Part shown: positions 24,301-33,630 of the stretch, in pieces
Layout: each line of letters begins with the position of its first letter
Position numbering within the stretch: position 1 is the stretch's first letter
Origin: Uranotaenia lowii
Taxonomy: Eukaryota > Arthropoda > Insecta > Diptera > Culicidae
NCBI RefSeq assembly: GCF_029784155.1
Contig: NC_073693.1
Span: forward strand, 236,844,447-236,908,446
Length of the DNA: 64,000 bases
Direction of reading: 5' to 3'
Made by a program: the position numbers and the translations under genes
Notes under the pieces: generated by a model
What the model was told of the DNA's origin: nothing
Seen by the model: only the letters and a program-made list of their open reading frames with translations
Databases searched by the model: none

Positions 24301-24834
24301 AGGCTCCACTCGATTATCCCAAGGGTAAGCCTTAAGCCCTGGTTCAATAGATTGGACTTGAGTCGTGATTTTATTCGTATATTTTCCCGTCTCATGTCCA
24401 ATCATTGTTCCTTGAACGCGGTACTCTATCGTATAAATATTGCTGGCAGCAATTTGTGTGGCTGTGGCCAAGGTTACCACGACATCGAGCATATCGTTTG
24501 GTCATGTGAGGCCCACCTGGCCGCTAGAACGAATTTAATAGACTCCCTTCGGGCCCGAGGAAAACCACCCTGCACCCCAGTAAGAGATGTACTAGCTGCG
24601 ATAGACATTGATTACATGTTCGAAATATACCTTTTTCTAAAAGCTATTGATCTTCGTCTATAATTCTTTTCATTTTCATATTTCCCTATCTATTTTCTTT
24701 TCTTTTCAAAAAGTAAAAAAAAAGTGATAAAGTGATGTAGACCTAAGAAAACAATTGTAAACATGCAAAACGAGTTTGGCTCCTTAAAGCCTCAAGGTAT
24801 GAGCCGTTTCAAATAAAGAAATTACAAAAAAAAA
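24301..24834 (+). mobile_element. 5'-truncated LINE (LOA/I-like) with 12-bp target duplication
   Basis: AATGATCGTGGT occurs at 24289-24300 and 24835-24846 and encloses 534 bp. The insert carries the last ~110 codons of an ORF2, then a 3' UTR with AATAAAG and an A tail (about 24823-24836). Truncation plus tail plus target duplication is the standard outcome of target-primed reverse transcription. Confidence 0.85.
24304..24663 (+). pseudogene. LINE ORF2 C-terminus with CCHC-like motif
   Basis: The frame reads KPWFNRLDLSRDFIRIFSRL then NLCGCGQGYHDIEHIVWSC and ends at the TAA at 24661. The C-x-C-x4-H-x4-H-x4-C arrangement, with HDIEHIVWSC, is characteristic of the C-terminal end of ORF2 in LOA/I/R1-group elements, where it follows RT and often RNase H. 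The start is missing because the element is 5' truncated. No frameshift is seen in the piece that remains. Confidence 0.75.
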
Positions 24835-25047
24835 AATGATCGTGGTCTACATGACCCTAACCGGCTAATTGTCCTTTTTTTGCTGGGTGACTCTGGTGAC
24901 GGCAAAAGTAGGTTAAGAGCTAGTTTCGATTTATTCGGGTGCCCTGAATCCAAATATGCAATAAGTTTTTTATTCTATCAGCTTAATACGTAAGAAACAT
25001 TTTAGAAATTTCTGCACATCTTCTATATATATAAAAAGCAATTTCTG

Positions 25048-25098
25048 TATGTTTGTTTGTTTGTTTGTTTGTTTGTTTGTTTGTTTGTTTGTTTGTCC
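25048..25098 (+). repeat. (GTTT)n microsatellite
   Basis: About eleven GTTT units in tandem within the 5' part of the Helitron; such runs are common in this family and are prone to slippage. Confidence 0.9.
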
Positions 25099-25194
25099 TC
25101 TATAGACTCAGCCGTCTTAAGAGCTAGAGATCTGAAATTTGGCATGGATGCTCATTAGGACCAAGAAGGATGAAAAATGTTTTCAGATTTTCGG

Positions 25195-25990
25195 ATGACC
25201 CCTTCTGAAGGGGGTCGTCCATATAAGAGAAATATTGATTTCGCGATATTGGCGTTACTTTTCGTCGGATTGTGTTGAAAATTTGCACATGAATGTTTTG
25301 AAAGACGGGCAATTGATTTCAGGTGTCAAATTTTGTGTAAGGGGTCAGCCAAAGGGGTCGTCCATATTAACTGTTAACTGTTTTTGCGATATTGGCGTTA
25401 TTATACATCGTATTCAAATGAAAATTGGTACACGATAGTTTTGAATGACGTGCAATCGATTTGAGGTATCAAATTTAGTGTAAGGGACCGGCAAAAGGGG
25501 TCGTCCATATCAATTTTTCAATATCTTATTGATATTGACGTTTTTATGCATCGGATTGGTATGAAAATTTGCACATAGGAGTTATTAGGGACAATCAATC
25601 GATTTCACTTATCCAAATTAAAAATAGGGGTCAGCCAAAGGGGTCGTTCAATGTTAATGCGATATTGTCGTTATTATACATCGGATTCTGATGAAAATTG
25701 GTACACGAGAGTTTTGAGAGACGAGCAATGGATTCCAGATAATATTTTTGGTGTAAGAGGCCGGCAAAGGGGGTCGTCCATATTAACCTTTCAATATTTT
25801 CGCAATATAGTCGTTATTTGACATCGGATTGGGATGAAAATTTGCACACGGTAGTTTTTGGGGACGGACAATCGATTTTAAATGTCAAATGTTTTGCCAG
25901 GGGTCGTCGAAAAGGGTCGTCCATATTGAATTTTTCACTGTTTTTAGCAATATTGAAGTTATTGCTTTGAAAGTTTGCACACGGGAGTTT
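25195..25990 (+). repeat. Helitron internal tandem repeats, ~140 bp
   Basis: Five to six divergent units, each with GGGGTCGTCCATAT, GCGATATTG.CGTTATT, ACATCGGATT, GAAAATTTGCACA.G and ACG.GCAATCGATTT. GGGTCGTCCATAT recurs near 25210, 25360, 25500, 25640 (variant), 25780 and 25915. Confidence 0.75.
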
Positions 25991-26615
25991 TGAGAGGCAA
26001 CCAAAAGAGGTTTAACTTTTTTAAATAATTGCGTTGTTATTCAACGATCGAGCCGAAACTTATAGACGGGGGTTTTTGTCACAGTTAATTGATTCGTGAT
26101 TTCAAATTTAGTGGCAGACGACATAAAAAGTGATCGACCAATATTTTTTTTTTACTAAACAATGAATTCGGAAGTACATATGGAAAATACTTGGCAGTTG
26201 CCTTTCATACAAACTGTTCATGACATATTCCAAGTTATAAGAATGGTAAAATGTCTTTAATAAAAATAATAATAATAATATTCCAAGTTGAAAGCGAAAC
26301 GGAGTTCATATGGGATCAGCTAGTTTTTTATAAAATTTTAAAACATTTTAAAATATTTGAAATGAAAGCTTTAATTCGATTATCAATTTTCCAAAAGACC
26401 GAAACTATTTTTAGCTTATGAAATTTTCAATATGTTAACTTCTTTCAATTTTGTAAAATATGGGGATTTTTATAAATTAAAAAAAAAGTTTTAAACTAAA
26501 TTAAATCTTTAATCTTTTCTTAGCAATAATCAAATCGTTTTGCAGGCTTTTATAAATTTGTGAAAAAAATCCTTTTTTTAACTTTCTTCAGTAATAAATT
26601 ATATGTAATGATATC

Positions 26616-26792
26616 TGTGTGGCATGCGTCAATCTATTTGGACGTGTATGAGTAGCATACAACAGTCTGAAGTGTGAGCGGTACTTCAACCTATTTCGGT
26701 TGGTCATTGAGTAGTCAACCTTGCTGAAGGTAAGTCGTGCGTGAGCAATGCTGCAGTGTTGGGTGATTCCCTGTAGGCAGTCAAACTGCATA
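26616..26792 (+). repeat. 5' LTR
   Basis: 177 bp starting TGTGTGGCATGCGTC and ending AAACTGCATA. It matches the 3' LTR closely except for a block of about 44 bp present at 30873-30920 in the 3' LTR and missing here. LTRs are identical at insertion, so the indel arose later. Confidence 0.9.
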
Positions 26793-26812
26793 TTGGCGAC
26801 CGTGGCAGATTT
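26793..26812 (+). promoter_or_regulatory. Probable primer-binding site
   Basis: TTGGCGACCGTGGCAGATTT lies directly after the 5' LTR, where a tRNA primes minus-strand synthesis. TGGCGACC-type sites are seen in insect Gypsy-like elements; the tRNA was not identified. Confidence 0.55.
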
Positions 26813-27119
26813 TACTATTCGCGAACAATCTGAATAACTTAATACTACCAGGAATCACCCAACGTGCAGTGATGTTCATAGTGAAAAACGAACGCGCATT
26901 TACAAACACCTGGAGCGCTAGGGCTACGAGATTTCTTTTTTCATAATGGCGCCTGTCACAAGCGGCAAATTAAAATAAAGTGATGATGATTTGTTTATTG
27001 TGAAAAAAAACGACAAACGAATGTTTGTATTATCCTCGTGCGGCAAAAAACAAAACATGTTGGAGCAAGGCATTGTTTTTGTAGCTAAGGACATGCATAC
27101 CGATAGTTTGAATATGGTG

Positions 27120-27680
27120 GATAGCTCAAGACAAGCAGAAAAATGAATTTAACTTTGGTCGGGTAGTATTGAGCTTGGAGATGAGCGTAAGGAAATTGAG
27201 TTTAGCTCGGGACGAGCATAAAAGTATTGTGAATTTAGCTCGGGACGAGCATAAAAATATTGTGAATTTAGCTCGGGACGAGCACTTAAGTTGAGAATAT
27301 AGCTCGGGACGAGCACCTAAGTTGAATATAGCTCGGGACGGGCACTTAAGTTGAGTACAGCTCGGGACGAGCACCTAAGTTGAAAATAGCTCGGGACGAG
27401 CACCTAAGTTGAATATAGCTCGGGACGAGCACTTAAGTTGAATATAGCTCGGGACGAGCACTCAAGTTGAATATAGCTCGGGACGAGCACACATGTTTAA
27501 ATTACCTCGAGACGACCACAAAAGTTTGGTTTAGCTCGGGACGAGCATAAAATAGTGAGTTTAGCTTGAACGACCAAACAAGTTTTATTAAGCTCGGGAC
27601 GAGCAATAAGATTGAATTTTAATCAGGTCGAGCGTAACAAAGTGGATCTTGCTCGGGACGAGACGATGAGTTTGATTAAA
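27120..27680 (+). repeat. 29-bp tandem repeat carrying a GCTCG-GGA-CGAGC hairpin, in the LTR-element leader
   Basis: GCTCGGGACGAGC occurs exactly eleven times, starting at 27205, 27238, 27271, 27302, 27360, 27389, 27418, 27447, 27476, 27534 and 27592, with a G variant at 27331 and degenerate copies between and around them. Spacing is 29 bp through the core. Each copy is a perfect 5-bp stem with a GGA loop; the linker is often CACTTAAGTTGAATATA. The array lies between the 5' LTR and the gag start, in the untranslated leader RNA. Confidence 0.9.
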
Positions 27681-28052
27681 ATGAAATTGTAGGATTTAGC
27701 TCGAAACAATGATTTATTTTTTTTTTTTCATTCGATTCGAGGAAGGAACAAATTATTTATTTAAGTTAGTGATAACCATATGGATTCTAATGAAGCTTGA
27801 GGTGAGTGATTTCAGCAAGTTGAGAAACCTGAAAAATAGATTTTTTGGATGTGAAAGAAAACAAAAAGTGAGCTCGGGACAGGTACAAAAAAAAAAACTT
27901 AACTCTAGCTTCAATAAATGTTAGTGAGCGAGCGGTAATGATATCTACTTTTAATATTTTAAATGAGGATTTCTGGAAATCTATTCGAATACGTTGACTC
28001 TTATAAAACTGTTTTGACTTTCAGACGCTTATTGTAATTTTACATTCTTAAA

Positions 28053-29239
28053 ATGTCGAAAGCTGGAAAGTACGTTCGGGCTCCAGCCTACGGAAGCGGA
28101 GAGAAATGTGAGATGGAAGTCCCTATTCCAGGGAAATATGTTCAATTAAACCAGCCGGAAGTAGATGATGCGGTGGGCATCAATGATGCTGATGTTCTTG
28201 GCGAAGACCCTTACGCCATTTACAACGAAATAGTTGATCCAGAACAGGAATCTCGGGAGCTTCAACAAAGGGTGCGGGATCTCGAAAGACTCAAGTATCA
28301 TATGGGATAGTATAAGGTCTTTTACAGGTGTTGTGCCTGCCAATAGAGTGTGGGAAGCTTGGACAAAGTATTTTGAGAGTTTCGAAATCGCAGCGTCATT
28401 GTCCTACGCTTATGACCCTGTAAAGCGATCCCAACTTCTATATCTATCCATCGGAAATGAGCTTCAAGGAATTGTCCGTGCGGCAAAATTGCGTCCTACT
28501 TCAAGTGCATCCGATGCTACACAGTTTTTGTCAACAATATTGAGGAGTATTTGAAAGCTTTGACTGATACTGCGGCCCAGTACGACATGTTCTCTTCAAT
28601 GCAACAGGAAAAAGGAGAATCCATCATCAACTTCCATTCCAGGTTATTTGATCATACTGTCCTAAAAAAGCAAGAAATTATTTTACAAATTTATTCCAAT
28701 CTGGGTTGAGAGAAGGAGTATGGCTCTGCGGTTACAGTCCATCCGATCAGGATCAATTTGTCCAGACACAACTCCTAAAAGGGTTCAGGAATCGCGAGCT
28801 TGCCGAGTCAGCATGAATGTATGGGCATGAAACGGATTTCATCGTACAATCTGCAACACGGGACGAAGCAATGCTGCCAGAGCCTTAACTAGGTGTTGAT
28901 TCAACGTACATAATGGCGGTTTCTCGTGCTGCTTCCCGTGACACTGGGACGATGCGAAAGCGATACAACACATTCAAGCGAAATGACGGGTTCAAGCCAA
29001 AACGAATCCGGACCGATTTTAAGCCATCATTGCAGCGAGATGTGAGATGCTCCAAGTGTAATCGGGCAATCCATATTGGCCGACGATGCCCTGCACTGGA
29101 CAAGGATTGTTACTCATGTGGACGAAGCGGTCATTATGCTATTACTTGCCGTCAAAAACGCATCAGTGTTGTGACAGACAGCCAACTCGTATCTAACCAT
29201 TTGCAACCCAAAATCTCAATTTTTTTCAGCTCAGGTTGA
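28053..29239 (+). pseudogene. Gag polyprotein, frameshifted
   Basis: Starts at ATG 28053 (MSKAGKYVRAPAYGSGEKC). A capsid-like region follows with RVWEAWTKYFESFEIAASL and LYLSIGNELQGIV. The nucleocapsid end has two CCHC knuckles in one piece: CSKCNRAIHIGRRC (CX2CX4HX4C-like, with the His shifted) and CYSCGRSGHYAITC (CX2CX4HX4C). Reading it needs at least two frame changes (near 28290 and 28530) and crosses stops near 28707, 28815 and 28890. The family role is to form the particle and bind genomic RNA. No function is expected from this copy. Confidence 0.8.
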
Positions 29240-29269
29240 TGACCACAAAGTGCAGCAAATCACGCACTT

Positions 29270-29825
29270 TCAATTGGGGATGTGCTAGTTGATTGCACTG
29301 CTGGGTCATCGAGTCCAATCAAGTTTTTAATTGACTCGGGTGCAGATACCAACGTCATTAGTGGCGATGATTGGTGAAAGCTGGAAGAGCCATTTCGGGC
29401 TGGGACTGCGATGCTCTATCCTCTCGAAGTACCATGGAGCAAAGGTGTGCGAGGATATGCTGCCGATAGGCCAATGTAGGTAGATTACGCCTCCAAAGCT
29501 GAGATCCAGGTAATTGCCTTCGTTAAACCCGCGGTCACTGCCGATTTTCTGGTGGTGAGCCAGGTTCGCTGTTCGTTGCTTGGTAGGAGTACTGCCAGAG
29601 AAATGGAATTGTTGAAAGTTGGGGCCGATGTATTTAACTGCGGACAGACGGAGCAAACTAAACCGTTTCCGAAGATGCCAGGAGTCAAAGTAGAGTTTTG
29701 CGTTGACAGATCGATTCTTCCAGAGAAAAACGCCTACTATAATGTGCCGGCTGCTTATCGCGAAGCCGCGAGACTTCGACTGAAAGATATGGAAACAAGG
29801 GGAATCATTAAAAATGGTTGTGTGG
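29270..29825 (+). pseudogene. Aspartic protease and start of reverse transcriptase
   Basis: KFLIDSGADTNVIS (about 29318-29359) is a retropepsin active site, D-S-G-A, with hydrophobic residues before it. Stops occur at about 29373 and 29479. A continuous frame then gives SQVRCSLLGRSTAREMELLK and, near 29746, PAAYREAARLRLKDMETRGI, which looks like the entry segment of a Gypsy RT. The RT stops there: the next codons already belong to the integrase region. No YADD or YVDD box or RNase H is found anywhere in the element. Confidence 0.78.
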
Positions 29826-30675
29826 TAGTTCCTGAAAGTTCGAGGAAGAAAGCATTATCAATAGCTCATGCATCTATTGTCAGCTAAACTCAAAAGTATA
29901 TTGCGTAAGTTTGTTTGGTGGCCTGGAATTTCCAGGAATGCTAAACGGTGGGTAGAGGCGTGCGTTCGCTGCGCTGTTAATGGGAAACCTGAAAAACACA
30001 CTCCCATGCTGCGCGTATTTGCCCCAAAAGCTGTCTGGGAGATTATAGCAATGGACTTAAAGGCCCCTACTTGAAGTTCGGGGAAGTATCTATCCTAGTG
30101 ATAATTGACTTAAGATCTCGTTACGCAGTGGCTCGGCCAGTGAAATCAATAGCTTTTGAATATACCAGGAAAATTCTGGATGATGTATTTGGAAGAGAAG
30201 GATTCCCAAATTCAATTGAGACTGACAACAAACCTCCATTCAACGGTGAGGAATATGGACAGTATTGTGAAGATCGTGGCATCAACACTATTTTTCAATA
30301 CCATTCTTTCTACAACAAAATGGGCTAGTGGAAAGTTTTATGAAGATCGTAAATAAGGCAATGTCCATTGCAGTTTCGAGTGGAAGCAGCTACACTGAGG
30401 AACTTCAAAATGCAGTACAAGCTTACAACGCGGGAATTCATTCAGTAATCAAAGTTTCGCCTGAGGAAGTGATGATGGGTCGAAAGGTAAAACGTGGTTT
30501 ACCTTTATTGGAACGTGTAATGTTTGATAACAACGAGCAACTTTTAAATGAAAGAGACCGCGAAGCGAGGTTAAAAGGGAAAAATCTCGAGGATCGTCGG
30601 CGTGGTGCAAAAACGATGTCAAGTAAAACCGGGAGATACAGTTATTCTCGAACGTCAGACTGGAGGAGGGGGTGA
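29826..30675 (+). pseudogene. Integrase, interrupted
   Basis: The zinc-binding region has VWWPGISRNAKRWVEACVRC. The catalytic core shows the expected Asp in IAMDLKAP (about 30050), then ILVIIDLRSRYAVARPVKS, a second Asp in ETDNKPPFNGEEYG (about 30218) and the Glu in VESFMKIVNKAM (about 30330). A C-terminal part with AYNAGIHSVIKVSPEEVMMG follows. Breaks include a frame change near 29870, TGA at 30072-30074 and TAG at 30326-30328. The enzyme would insert the cDNA copy. Its position after the protease supports a Ty3/Gypsy assignment. Confidence 0.82.
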
Positions 30676-30789
30676 TTCAGGATTCCATGTTAAACGATCC
30701 TTTTTTCATTTTTTGTGGACACATTTACTGAAATAGCTCAATATAACAGTTTTGTTTGCGTTTTGTTTCTATTTTTTTGTGTTTTTACT

Positions 30790-30805
30790 GAGAGAAGGGG
30801 GAAGA
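30790..30805 (+). promoter_or_regulatory. Polypurine tract
   Basis: GAGAGAAGGGGGAAGA, all purines, ends exactly at the 3' LTR start. It is the expected primer for plus-strand DNA synthesis. Confidence 0.85.
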
Positions 30806-31026
30806 TGTGTGGCATGCGTCAATCTATTTGGACGTGTATGAGTAGCATACAACAGTCTGAAGTGTGAGCGGTAGCTTAGCCACGGGGCCCATCCGATTGC
30901 TGTTGAGTCAGTGTGAGTGTTAGCCTATTTCGGTTGGTCATTGAGTAGTCAACCTTGCTGAAGGTAAGTCGTGCGTGAGCAATGCTGCAGTGTTGGGTGA
31001 TTCCCTGTAGGCAGTCAAACTGCATA
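30806..31026 (+). repeat. 3' LTR
   Basis: 221 bp, TGTGTGGCATGCG to AAACTGCATA, followed by the target duplication ATATC. It keeps the segment CCACGGGGCCCATCCGATTG that is lost from the 5' LTR. Confidence 0.9.
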
Positions 31027-31031
31027 ATATC

Positions 31032-33289
31032 TTTCGAAATTTTTAAAAATTAAAGGTTTTATTTTTAAGATCATTAATCAACATCAAAATATTATTCCTC
31101 AACTGAATAAAGTTAAAAATAAATTCATAACAAGTTTTTTCTTTCATGTAGTTTAGATTATTCATCAGCTGATGATGGATTTTCCTCGAAACTGGTTCAT
31201 TTTTAAATCACTAAACTCCATACTACCAAAAATAGAAGTGTTAGACAAAATTTGACGAAAGATTCGATTTCAAATCGTTTCAAAATCCACCAAATCCACC
31301 ATTTAAACAAAATTACCTAAATGAAACAGCAGTTGTCATAAAATTTCTATAAACAAGTTCTTAAAATGGTATTATTTTTTATTTGTTTTAATAAGTTTGT
31401 TTTCGTTCCTGGAAGCCAATAAATCTTAACTTTCATAAGAAAAACATTGTTTCCACCGTTTGTCGTTTGCATGGTCCAATCTTCCAATTACGGCGACTTA
31501 ATATTCAGAAATTTGATTTAAAAGCTTTAAAATCTGTGCATGAAAATCAATGAAAAATTTAATTTATTTTTAATATTTTTAATCACCAATAAGCAAGCGA
31601 GAAATTCTACTCTACACTTTGAATTTGTTATTCTTAATGAAATTTGGATGATGGAGGAAGTTTTTTCGATAGTAACAATCTTTACTCAGAACTGATGTCA
31701 AAACCTCGATTTTGTTTCTTTATAATCAAATTTGGTGTTTTCTTATTTCGGATTATGTATCCAGTTAAGGATTATTGATTATCGGTTCGAATTATCATTG
31801 AAAATTGAAAAAAAGGTGTGTTTAAAATCGTCGTTTAAATATAGATTCACATTTTCCTTCAAAATTTGATTCATGATTCTCGAAACCCAAACGCATATCT
31901 TACATTTAGTTAATATTTATCCAAATATGATAAAAACTTCAAAAATTCAAACATAACAAAACTTCAAAATGGCGATATAGATTTATCATTCGAAATTTTT
32001 ATTTTTACTGTGATGTGCAAGTCAGATTAGAAAAACATAATTGGAATATAGAATAATCCTTGAAACCCAAATCATACGAATTTTAATTATGTATTAATGA
32101 TTGAGGGCTCTAAAACTGATTTTTAATTTTGACTCATAATTGTAAATTCAGAAAACGTTTTATGGAACATTTCCGAAAATATATTGAATTTCCAAAACAG
32201 ATTGAAAATTCGAATTTTGAATTTAGGTTGAAAATTCAGATTCAGATTAAGCTCTCAAATGAGTTCCACGATCAAAATAAAATTATCAAGACTATTATTT
32301 CCGTAAGGAAATTCAATTGTTAGAGATCGCAGGCTTCTAATTTTAATTGTTAGTTCGATTCTAAAATTCAAACGAAGTCAGTTCGCTAGCGTAACTCAGC
32401 TGAAAATGCAGAAAATGAGGTAGAGTTTGAGTTCATTTTGCAAGCTTGGTCGTAAGAAAAGTTATTCAAAAAAAAAACCATCCACAGGAATTGAGTTTTA
32501 ATGAAAACTCATTAATGATAAAGAAACATGTATCTTTTCTTGAATAAATTGCAGGGAATTCCAAATGTTTTGGCGTTTTGTTCATTGCATTTCTATTCTT
32601 TAAAAATTCTAAAGAGGATTTAACCTTCGTGGCCATTCACCCTTTGAAACTAAATATCAAACTTAAATATTTAACTTCGAGCTTGCATGAATCCGATTTA
32701 AACCGCAACAGTTATATCTTTTATTTTTACCATTGACAATTGGATATTTATTTTTAGATTTTTTTTTTCAAAGTTGTAGACGTTCTTTAAAAAACTTATT
32801 GTAAGTTCAAATCGTAATTTGCTTGAATAAGCTCGGTATGAAAAGATGTCGTTAAAAAAACTGTGAATTTTGAATAATTTTTTTTTATTTTGAACCCTTC
32901 TAACCTTTCAAGGTTAGCTTCTACGATGTTGACGTCTTCAACAAAATTGCTAGAACTTTTACAATCTAAAAACTTGCGGAACCCAAGTAACATTTAAAGT
33001 TGTATAGCAGGCTACTAGATCAAGTTTTGGTTTAATAAGGGGCTTGAGGAGTCAAATTAAACTATCGGTTTTACCTGGGAAAACATAATTGCTCTAAAAT
33101 GAAAATTACAAAAAATAGTTTTTCTATCTCACTGCTACGTGATTGAATCGTTTTTACCAAAGCTCGTTTTAAAGTGCTTTGATTATAGGTAAAATGTTCC
33201 GAAGACACTAAAACGCTCCATTTTGGCATAAACAATTTTGATCACCTTTTTACATCGTTTTCCCCTGTGTGCTGTGGCTCAAATTTTGT
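31032..33289. other. Unassigned AT-rich DNA
   Basis: Short frames only. At about 32100 GAGGGCTCTAAAACTGATTT resembles the CCCTGAATC-type repeat phrase seen elsewhere. No gene, RNA or clear element end. Confidence 0.45.
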
Positions 33290-33630
33290 TGGAAAATATC
33301 CTGATTTTGTCCGGATTTATTCACTTTTTTTTAAATCAAACAAAAAAATTCAAATGGAATCATTATAATTTTTTAACCGCTCAAAGAAGAATTTTTTCCA
33401 AGCTACATTTATTGCAATAGACATGAAAGATTTTTTGGGATACTGAAATACGATTCAAAATCTGGTTATGTTTTTCGATAAAAAAAAATGATTCGATTTT
33501 TTTTGGTGTTGAATGTTTCCTGGATTTTGTCAATTTTTATCGGATATTACCGGATTCTGGTTTAAAAATTTGGAAATAGAACTCCCGAATTTTGTCAGGT
33601 TTTAAATAAAGCCCGAATGAGCTGAAATTT
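33290..33630 (+). repeat. CCGGAT-phrase repeat, degenerate copy
   Basis: CTGATTTTGTCCGGATTTAT at the left, ATCGGATATTACCGGATTCT in the middle and CCCGAATGAGCTGAAATTTT at the right match the order of phrases in the better copy at 50163-50618, including a shared middle section (ATACGATTCAAAATCTG). Confidence 0.55.

Larger units (their letters stand above)
25019..26323 (+). mobile_element. Non-autonomous Helitron
   Basis: Begins TCTTCTATATATATAAAAAG and a long GTTT run, a typical insect Helitron 5' end. It ends GGAGTTCATATGGGATCAGC and CTAG (26320-26323), inserted between A and T without a target duplication. 1,305 bp with no Rep/helicase frame. The interior is built from ~140-bp repeats carrying GGGGTCGTCCATAT and GATATTGGCGTTATTATACA. 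A related 3' end lies on the minus strand at 37339. Confidence 0.8.
26616..31026 (+). mobile_element. LTR retrotransposon, Ty3/Gypsy order, internally deleted
   Basis: LTRs at 26616-26792 and 30806-31026, 5-bp target duplication ATATC (26611-26615 and 31027-31031), a primer-binding-like stretch just after the 5' LTR and a polypurine tract just before the 3' LTR. Inside are a long leader with tandem repeats, gag with two zinc knuckles, protease, a few dozen RT N-terminal codons, then integrase. Protease before integrase fits Ty3/Gypsy. RT and RNase H are missing and every frame is broken, so the copy is dead; complete ends and target duplication show it inserted as a full unit. Confidence 0.9.

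Noticed and set aside
27120..27680. CRISPR-like array (29-bp period)
   Set aside because: The spacers are themselves repeats, the host is a eukaryote, and the array lies inside an LTR element leader.
28885..29103. Minus-strand frame opposite the zinc knuckles of gag
   Set aside because: It is the shadow of the gag nucleocapsid sequence; the plus strand has the CCHC motifs.
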